DNA of 11,048 nt. Source: Helicobacteraceae bacterium UBA6016. GTDB taxonomy: Bacteria > Campylobacterota > Campylobacteria > Campylobacterales > UBA6016. The translations under genes and the position numbers were made by a program. Position 1 is the stretch's first letter. Every line of letters begins with the position of its first letter. Positions 6,403 through 11,048 of the stretch are shown here, in pieces. Below the pieces are notes generated by a model. That model had not been told where the DNA came from. It was given only the letters and a program-made list of their open reading frames with translations, and ran no database searches. The stretch spans positions 1-11,048 of the forward strand of contig DIZY01000064.1 of assembly GCA_002428055.1 (NCBI GenBank), in the 5' to 3' direction.

Positions 6403-7350
6403 TTGGTTGTTTATGAGGAAAACGGCGGCACGCTTATCAAGCTTGACGAAACCCTAATAAACCCAGAAGTGCACCAGGTAATTATATCTACGCTAAATAA
6501 GCCGATGCTTGTAAACTGGCTGAAGGCTGAAGAGCTTCCCGAGCCTTTTTTTGAAGATATTGCCTCTTTTGAGCAGACGCCATCATTTGAAGATTTTAGC
6601 GAGGGTACGGTCTTAATTCTTAAATATCTTAAGCTTGAGAAGGAAGAGTTTATTGATTTTTACGAGGAGAATGTAGCTCTTATCAATCTAGGAAATAAAC
6701 TTGCGATTGTGTGCAAAGACGAGATGACCGCATTTGATATAGAGATGAAATTTGACAAGCGCATGCGCGGCAAAAAAACAAATCTACATTTTGAGATGTA
6801 CACATTTTTGGATATTTTGACAGACCAGCAAATCCAAGCGCTTGATGGCGCTAATGCAATACTTGAAAATCTGGAAGAGAGTATCTTGTCGGAGAGCGTG
6901 GAGAAGCAAAAAGCGCTCAAAAATCTATACTACGCTAGGCGTTCTCTTAATAGATTGTCGCATATCTTTGTGAATGAATCGGTGGCGCTCGGTAGGTTTT
7001 TTACTAGCATTACGACATCTATTAAAAAGAAGTTTAGATTTGAGTTTTTGGATCTAAAAGAGCATAAGCAGAGTCTTGTGACTGAGTGTAAAAGCTTGCA
7101 AGATAAGACGGTGAGTCTTATGAATCTTCAGCTTGGACTTACGGATAATAAAGCAAATGAAGCAATGCAAAAACTAGCCGGAATATCTCTAATATTTATT
7201 CCGCTGACATTTTTTACATCTATTTTTAGTATGAATTTTAAAAATATGCCAGAATTAGATATGACGCATGGTTATCATGTTGTTTTACTGGTGACGATAG
7301 CCACCGGAGTGGCTACATATTTGTGGTTGAAAAAAAGGAAGTATTTGTAG
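6403..7350 (+). CDS. CorA-family divalent-cation transporter with SMN instead of GMN
   Basis: Member of the CorA family, pentameric inner-membrane channels for Mg2+ or other divalent cations. The 315-residue protein has a long soluble N-terminal part, a helical stalk (about 142-257) and two C-terminal membrane helices (about 258-276 and 291-309). It ends in the basic tail KKRKYL, as in the family. FKNMPEL after the first helix is the typical periplasmic loop. The pore motif that should read GMN is Ser276-Met-Asn (7228-7236), in a frame otherwise intact. TTG at 6403 is the start: an in-frame TAA lies at 6397-6399 and AGGGG at 6392-6396 is a suitable ribosome-binding site. The ATG at 6387 is in another frame. 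Family assignment is sure; the ion carried is not, and the variant may change selectivity (ZntB-type members carry GIN). Probably cotranscribed with the upstream cyclase gene. Confidence 0.9.
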   Translation: MVVYEENGGTLIKLDETLINPEVHQVIISTLNKPMLVNWLKAEELPEPFFEDIASFEQTPSFEDFSEGTVLILKYLKLEKEEFIDFYEENVALINLGNKLAIVCKDEMTAFDIEMKFDKRMRGKKTNLHFEMYTFLDILTDQQIQALDGANAILENLEESILSESVEKQKALKNLYYARRSLNRLSHIFVNESVALGRFFTSITTSIKKKFRFEFLDLKEHKQSLVTECKSLQDKTVSLMNLQLGLTDNKANEAMQKLAGISLIFIPLTFFTSIFSMNFKNMPELDMTHGYHVVLLVTIATGVATYLWLKKRKYL

Positions 7351-7370
7351 CTTTATTTTTTCGCTTTTTT
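7329..7370. terminator. weak AT-rich convergent termination region
   Basis: The stop codons of the CorA-like gene (7348-7350) and the thioredoxin gene (7353-7355) are two bases apart. An A7 run on the left and T6 runs on the right could form an imperfect A-T hairpin followed by T residues on either strand. No GC-rich stem is present, so termination here is only suggested. Confidence 0.25.
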
Positions 7371-7751
7371 AACAGCGTCCGTTAGATAGCTCGTAAAATC
7401 TTCAGCATTCCAAAATCCTATCGCCGATTGCGATATTTTCTGCCCAGTTTTGTTTAAAAAGTAAGTGGTCGGCACCAATCTTGCGCTAATGCCGTTTGGC
7501 AGCGCTGAAGTATCTTTATTGACTACGACATAGATGAAATCTTTATTTATAATTCCGTCAACCGTTTTGTCTTTCAATGTCTCCTGTAATAGCTTGTGGC
7601 ACCAAGGGCATGCACTAGAGACAACTGTTAGCGCAATAATTTTATTATCTTTTTGCGCCTCTTTTAAGGCTTCGTCGTATTGCTTGAACTTTATATCTGC
7701 AAACAAGGAGAGGCTCAAACAAAGAGTTAAAAATAGTGTTTTTTTTATCAT
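7353..7751 (-). CDS. periplasmic thioredoxin-fold protein (CPWC)
   Basis: Exported thiol-disulfide or thioredoxin-like protein of 132 residues. The ATG at 7751 gives a classic signal peptide, MIKKTLFLTLCLSLSLFA, cleaved before DIKF. Without a lipobox cysteine it should be soluble in the periplasm. The active site CPWC (Cys48, Cys51) sits in SSACPWCHK after a beta strand, and the cis-proline is Pro94 in LVPTTYF. The layout resembles small SoxW/thioredoxin_7-type proteins. The open frame can be extended to a TTG at 7805, adding 18 residues before the signal sequence. I prefer the inner ATG because it starts the signal peptide cleanly and has GGAAC about 7 bases upstream. Partner proteins are unknown: cytochrome maturation, sulfur oxidation or general disulfide reduction are all possible. 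It stands alone, convergent with the CorA-like gene. Confidence 0.82.
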   Translation of the reverse strand: MIKKTLFLTLCLSLSLFADIKFKQYDEALKEAQKDNKIIALTVVSSACPWCHKLLQETLKDKTVDGIINKDFIYVVVNKDTSALPNGISARLVPTTYFLNKTGQKISQSAIGFWNAEDFTSYLTDAVKKAKK

Positions 7752-7787
7752 GGGTTTTGTTCCGATGTTGTATGTTTTAAAGATTTT

Positions 7788-7796
7788 ATTGTAACA
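7788..7796 (-). promoter_or_regulatory. possible promoter of the thioredoxin gene
   Basis: TGTTACAAT read leftward is an extended -10 with one mismatch to TATAAT, about 37 bases upstream of the ATG at 7751. It lies inside the alternative 18-residue N-terminal extension, which further argues against the upstream TTG start. Confidence 0.4.
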
Positions 7797-7853
7797 TCTT
7801 TGCAATTATTTTGGTATAACGAAAAACGGGTGTTTTATTTAATAAAATTGATA

Positions 7854-7859
7854 TATAAT
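7854..7859 (+). promoter_or_regulatory. promoter of the small protein-cheY-mutS2 unit, -10 box
   Basis: A perfect TATAAT lies about 48 bases upstream of the small-protein ATG, in very AT-rich sequence that includes a TTTTATTTAATAAAATT stretch. A second extended -10 candidate, TGGTATAAC at 7812-7820, lies further upstream. The leader contains GGAG at 7895-7898 as the ribosome-binding site, in the loop and right arm of a short CGCT/AGCG hairpin (7889-7900). Confidence 0.55.
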
Positions 7860-7907
7860 TCACTCAAGATGTAAATATAAAAATTTGACGCTGCGGAGCG
7901 ACTCTCA

Positions 7908-8129
7908 ATGAACAAACAAGAAAAAACGCTAATAAAACAAGCCAGAGAGGATATGGACGAAACGGTCATATCGAATGCTTCGTTTAGAATTCAGTCTATA
8001 TTGGAAGAGGTATTCCAAAAAGGCATTGAAGTCGGCGAAACAATAGGTTATACTAAGGCAATTGTTGAACATGCCGATAATACCAAATTAGAAGAGAAAA
8101 ATTCAAAACCAAAAAAGGGTTCAAAATAA
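7908..8129 (+). CDS. uncharacterised 73-residue charged protein coupled to cheY
   Basis: I do not recognise this protein. Its 73 residues are predicted to be mostly helical, with many acidic and basic residues, no cysteine, no membrane segment and no signal peptide. The first half (about 5-40) looks like one or two amphipathic helices, and the tail is disordered and lysine-rich (KNSKPKKGSK). The ATG has GGAG nine bases upstream and a TATAAT promoter in front. Its stop codon overlaps the cheY start (TAATG at 8127-8131), so the two are translationally coupled. That supports a real gene and hints that it works with, or is produced in a fixed ratio to, CheY. It is too short for a chemoreceptor coupling or phosphatase domain that I know. 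Confidence 0.75.
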   Translation: MNKQEKTLIKQAREDMDETVISNASFRIQSILEEVFQKGIEVGETIGYTKAIVEHADNTKLEEKNSKPKKGSK

Positions 8130-8503
8130 TGAAGATACTTGTAGTAGATGATAGCTCAACTATGAGAAGAATTATAAAAAATACGCTAAATCATCTAGGG
8201 TATAAAGATTTGCTTGAAGCAGAAGATGGCGCATTGGCGTGGGAGTGTATGACTCAAAATTCAGATATAGGCGTCTTGATTACGGATTGGAATATGCCAA
8301 ATATGAACGGTCTTGAGCTTGTAAAAAAAGTTAGAGCCGAGCAAAAGTATGCCGATATGCCGATTATTATGGTAACTACCGAGGGCGGTAAGACGGAAGT
8401 TATAACAGCGCTTAAAGCTGGTGTTAACAACTATATAGTAAAACCTTTTACGCCGCAAGTTCTAAAAGAAAAACTAGAAGCGGTGCTTGGTATAAGCAAG
8501 TAG
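8129..8503 (+). CDS. cheY: chemotaxis response regulator CheY
   Basis: Single-domain receiver that carries phosphate from CheA to the flagellar switch (FliM/FliN) and sets the rotation direction. The 124 residues form only the receiver. The acidic pair is Asp7-Asp8, the phosphorylation site Asp53 in TDWNMPNMNG, the switch threonines Thr83/84 in VTTEGG, and the signalling lysine Lys105 in VKPFTPQ. TDWNMPxMNGLELVKKVRAE and AGVNNYIVKPF are diagnostic of motility CheY in Campylobacterota rather than of a general regulator. The start overlaps the preceding stop codon by one base (TAATG). The TAG stop is only three bases before the TTG of mutS2. No cheA, cheW or flagellar gene is in the window. Confidence 0.95.
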   Translation: MKILVVDDSSTMRRIIKNTLNHLGYKDLLEAEDGALAWECMTQNSDIGVLITDWNMPNMNGLELVKKVRAEQKYADMPIIMVTTEGGKTEVITALKAGVNNYIVKPFTPQVLKEKLEAVLGISK

Positions 8504-8506
8504 GTT

Positions 8507-10732
8507 TTGGCAGATACGACAGAGCTTTTAACAAAGCTAGATTTAGAGCCGTTTATAGGCTCTTTCTCATCTTTCTTCGCTAGGCAAAAACCGCTCTTCA
8601 TGGATGGAGATCGGTCTCTACATTTAAGATTTATTAAAGAACTTTCAAAGCATCAATTCGATCCGCCAAAACCAATAAAGTCGCTTGATGAAGAGCTTGT
8701 AAGGCTTCAAAAAGCAGGCGTACTATCCAAAGAGTCTCTATCACACTTTTCAAAGCTTATAGCCTATTTCGTAAGACTCAAAAAATATAAGTTTGAAGGT
8801 GTTTTGTCGGAGTGGCTCTCCTCTGTCGATATACCAAAAAAAGCTCTGGAATTTTGCGATTTTTTTGAAGATGACGGAGAGTTTGACTACGATAAAATGC
8901 CGGAACTCTCGGCGGCAAAGAGCAGCGTAGAGAGCGCCAAAAAAAATATTACAAGAGAGCTTTCAAAGTATCTGCATAGTGAAAAGCTAGCTCCTTATTT
9001 GGTTGATAGGCAACTTCATTTTCTTGGCAAAGACGAACTGCTGCTACTTCGCGCCGGTTTTAATGCGGTACTTAGAGGCAAGATAGTATCTAGAAGTGCG
9101 TCCGGCTTTTTTTATGTGTTGCCCTCATCCGTTGACTCCATAAAAGATGAACTAGAAAAACGAATATCGTATTTTGAAGAGCTTGAGTACCGCTTTTGCA
9201 AAGAGTTTTCAAAGACACTTAGCGAACTACTACCGTTTTTAAAATTTTTAAACAGGCAGTTCGATAGATTTGACCACTATCAAGCAAGGGTTTTGTTTGC
9301 AAGGCTTAATGATTTTGAGTTTTTGGAGAATGTGGGCGGTAGTAAGCTATTTTTGAAAGATTTTTACCATCCGGCGCTTGAGCGTTCTAGCGCTAAAGCA
9401 TTTAGTATATCTCTTGATAAAAAAGCCCTTATAGTCACAGGCGTGAATGCAGGCGGCAAAACAATGCTTTTAAAATCCATACTCTCGGCCTGCCTACTTG
9501 CAAAATATCTAATTCCTATGCGTATTAATGCATATAAAAGCGCCGTTCCCTCTCTGTCTACAATCAATGTTATTTTGGATGATCCGCAAAGCGTACAAAA
9601 CAATATATCTACTTTTAGCGGCAGGATTAGGGCGTTTACTTCGCTTTTGAATGCAAAGCCCGGGATAATAGGCGTGGATGAAATAGAGCTTGGTACCGAT
9701 AGCGATGAAGCTGCGGCGCTTTTTAAGATTGTTATCGAAGAGCTTATAAGCAGAGGATTTTTTGTGATTGTTACGACGCATCACAAAAAGCTTGCCTCGA
9801 TGCTTGCTTCAAATAATAATGTTGAGTTGGCAGCCGCTTTGTATGATGAAGAAAAAGAGTTGCCGAGATATGAGTTTTTACAGGGCATTATAGGCAAAAG
9901 TTATGCATTTGAGACGGCCGTAAAATATGGAATACCGAAGCATATAGTTGAAAAAGCGAGAAAAGTTTACGGAGAGGATAAAGAGAGGCTTTCAGAGCTT
10001 ATCGACAAGGGGTATTTGCTTCAAGACAGGCTAAATCTTGAGCTAAGAGAGATAGAGGTTCAAAAAGAGAAGCTGAAGCTGGCAAAATTAAGACTCGAAG
10101 AGGAGAAGCAAAGAGAGACCACAGAGTGGCAAAACAAAAAGTTCACACTTGAAAAATCATATAGAGAGGCGATAGAACTGGCAAAAGAGGCTGCCAAAAA
10201 AAGTGACGCAAAAGATGCCCACAGGGCTATTAACGCCGCAAACGAGCGATACAAAGAGATAAGTATTCAAAAAACAGAGCAAAAAAAAGAGAGCTTCAAA
10301 GAGGGCGATTTTGTCGTTTTTAGAAATATGAAGGGGCAGATAGATGCTATCGGAAAAGATATTTCGATTGTGGTTGACGGCAGACGGCTAAAAGTAGAGA
10401 AAAAACAGTTTTTTGAAGAGGCTAAAAAAACAGAACGAATTAAAAAAGAGAAAAAAGCAGCCCCTAAATTAACCGTTCAAAAGCCTCAAAGCGGCGGTGT
10501 CAAGCTTGATTTGCATGGATATAGAGTTGAGGAAGCTATTGAAATGTTGGATAAGTTTATCTCGGATGCCCTGCTTGCCGGTTTTGAAGAGATACTCGTC
10601 TATCACGGTATCGGTACGGGCAGGCTCGCTGCCGCCGTTAGGGAGCATCTAAAGGAGCATCAAAGCGTTGCATATATTGACGATGCGCCAATCTCGATGG
10701 GCGGCTATGGAGCCACTATTATTCATCTATAA
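8507..10732 (+). CDS. mutS2: MutS2 family DNA-binding ATPase with Smr domain
   Basis: MutS2 proteins are ABC-type ATPases linked to suppression of homologous recombination (Helicobacter), to oxidative-damage tolerance and, in Bacillus, to rescue of collided ribosomes. They lack the mismatch-recognition domain of MutS. The 741 residues contain a helical core/clamp part (about 1-290), and an ATPase with Walker A GVNAGGKT at 312-319, Walker B IIGVDEIE at 387-394 and a TTHH histidine switch at 423-426. A long charged coiled coil (about 505-595) and a KOW/SH3-like stretch near 598-630 follow. The C-terminal Smr nuclease-type domain (about 665-741) has LDLHG at 667-671 and HGIGTG at 700-705. The start is TTG at 8507: TAG lies in frame two codons upstream, and the next ATG (Met32) would remove the conserved LDL and FFARQKP region. 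The ribosome-binding site (AAGTAGG) is very close, suggesting coupling to cheY. Confidence 0.93.
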   Translation: MADTTELLTKLDLEPFIGSFSSFFARQKPLFMDGDRSLHLRFIKELSKHQFDPPKPIKSLDEELVRLQKAGVLSKESLSHFSKLIAYFVRLKKYKFEGVLSEWLSSVDIPKKALEFCDFFEDDGEFDYDKMPELSAAKSSVESAKKNITRELSKYLHSEKLAPYLVDRQLHFLGKDELLLLRAGFNAVLRGKIVSRSASGFFYVLPSSVDSIKDELEKRISYFEELEYRFCKEFSKTLSELLPFLKFLNRQFDRFDHYQARVLFARLNDFEFLENVGGSKLFLKDFYHPALERSSAKAFSISLDKKALIVTGVNAGGKTMLLKSILSACLLAKYLIPMRINAYKSAVPSLSTINVILDDPQSVQNNISTFSGRIRAFTSLLNAKPGIIGVDEIELGTDSDEAAALFKIVIEELISRGFFVIVTTHHKKLASMLASNNNVELAAALYDEEKELPRYEFLQGIIGKSYAFETAVKYGIPKHIVEKARKVYGEDKERLSELIDKGYLLQDRLNLELREIEVQKEKLKLAKLRLEEEKQRETTEWQNKKFTLEKSYREAIELAKEAAKKSDAKDAHRAINAANERYKEISIQKTEQKKESFKEGDFVVFRNMKGQIDAIGKDISIVVDGRRLKVEKKQFFEEAKKTERIKKEKKAAPKLTVQKPQSGGVKLDLHGYRVEEAIEMLDKFISDALLAGFEEILVYHGIGTGRLAAAVREHLKEHQSVAYIDDAPISMGGYGATIIHL

Positions 10733-10794
10733 CTCATGCCACTTTTAAGCCCCATGTTGATACTATAAGACCAAAAAGAGTGGACTCTTGACTT

Positions 10795-11048
10795 ATGCAA
10801 CATACCGTTAGCTTCAAAAGAAAATCGTACGCCGTTATAGCCTTGAGTGTAATCTGCCTAACGGCGCTATTTGCATTTATTAGCGTCTCGTACGAAAATA
10901 AAATCCACAAACGGTATCTTTTGGATAAACAAAAAGAGTTTATCTTCTTGGCAGACTCTTTTAAGGACGCATCCTCCCTCTTAGCCTCACCTTTTGAGTA
11001 TGTTTGTTATGAAAAGCAGAGCGACGGTAGTATTAAAATCTACTCTAA
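10795..11048 (+). CDS. membrane-anchored protein of unknown function, 5' part (runs off right edge)
   Basis: An open frame from ATG at 10795 continues to the window end without a stop (84 codons). It begins with a basic segment (FKRKSYA) followed by a hydrophobic helix at about residues 13-31 (VIALSVICLTALFAFISVS), which looks like an uncleaved N-terminal anchor with the rest outside. The following part (KIHKRYLLDKQKEFIFLADSF) is likely helical. I do not recognise the family from this fragment; an anchored sensor or a small envelope protein are possible. It lies 62 bases after mutS2 on the same strand, with AAAAAGAG upstream as a weak ribosome-binding site and no clear terminator between them. 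Confidence 0.7.
   Translation, partial: MQHTVSFKRKSYAVIALSVICLTALFAFISVSYENKIHKRYLLDKQKEFIFLADSFKDASSLLASPFEYVCYEKQSDGSIKIYS

Noticed and set aside
7752..7805. 18-residue N-terminal extension of the thioredoxin-like protein from TTG at 7805
   Set aside because: It would bury the signal peptide behind a non-typical leader and it covers a likely -10 box; the ATG at 7751 gives a clean signal sequence.
10776..10789. AAGAGT/ACTCTT inverted repeat after mutS2 as a terminator
   Set aside because: The loop is only two bases if fully paired and no T tract follows on either strand; it also lies just before the next start codon.
1..11048. Mobile element, CRISPR array or defence island
   Set aside because: No repeat-spacer pattern, transposase, integrase, terminal inverted repeats or tRNA attachment site is visible; gene content is mostly conserved housekeeping.

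Overview
The window looks like a conserved chromosomal stretch of a Campylobacterota (Epsilonproteobacteria) genome. Several features point there: AT-rich sequence with many AAA/TTT runs, promoters that show a clear extended -10 box but little -35, a CheY with the TDWNMPNMNGLELVKKVRAE run seen in that phylum, a MutS2 with TGVNAGGKT as its P-loop, and the glmM / rpsT-prfA arrangement. I think a free-living sulfur- or hydrogen-oxidising relative (Sulfurimonas/Sulfuricurvum-like) is likelier than a pathogen, but this is inference. I saw no mobile elements, tRNA or rRNA genes, CRISPR arrays or long repeats.

Left part (1-1995): the 5' end of glmM (phosphoglucosamine mutase) runs leftward off the edge. 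It diverges from rpsT (ribosomal protein S20), which is followed by prfA (release factor 1). A strong intrinsic terminator whose stem contains the prfA stop codon closes this unit. Next (1994-4137, minus strand) is a compact unit transcribed coaE-dapF-Bax-like glucosaminidase. It covers the last step of CoA synthesis, the meso-diaminopimelate epimerase of lysine/peptidoglycan synthesis, and a secreted peptidoglycan hydrolase. The coaE and dapF reading frames overlap by 43 bases.

Centre (4216-7350, plus strand): a 699-residue soluble signalling protein carries four CBS motifs, a coiled coil, two PAS domains and an intact GGDEF cyclase domain with an inhibitory I-site. Sixteen bases downstream is a CorA-family membrane transporter whose hallmark GMN pore motif reads SMN. 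The pair suggests a link between adenine-nucleotide or energy sensing, cyclic-di-GMP and divalent-cation transport. This is the most interesting part of the window. A periplasmic thioredoxin-like protein lies convergent to it.

Right part (7854-11048, plus strand): an unrecognised 73-residue charged protein is translationally coupled (TAATG) to cheY. mutS2 follows after only 3 bases and in the same frame as cheY, starting at TTG. The first 84 codons of a membrane-anchored protein of unknown function run off the right edge. Non-ATG starts are common here: coaE begins with GTG, and the CorA-like gene and mutS2 begin with TTG.

Most genes are ordinary housekeeping genes. I found no clearly new multi-gene defence or mobile system. 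The candidates for novelty are the CBS-PAS-GGDEF/CorA-SMN pair and the small CheY-coupled protein.
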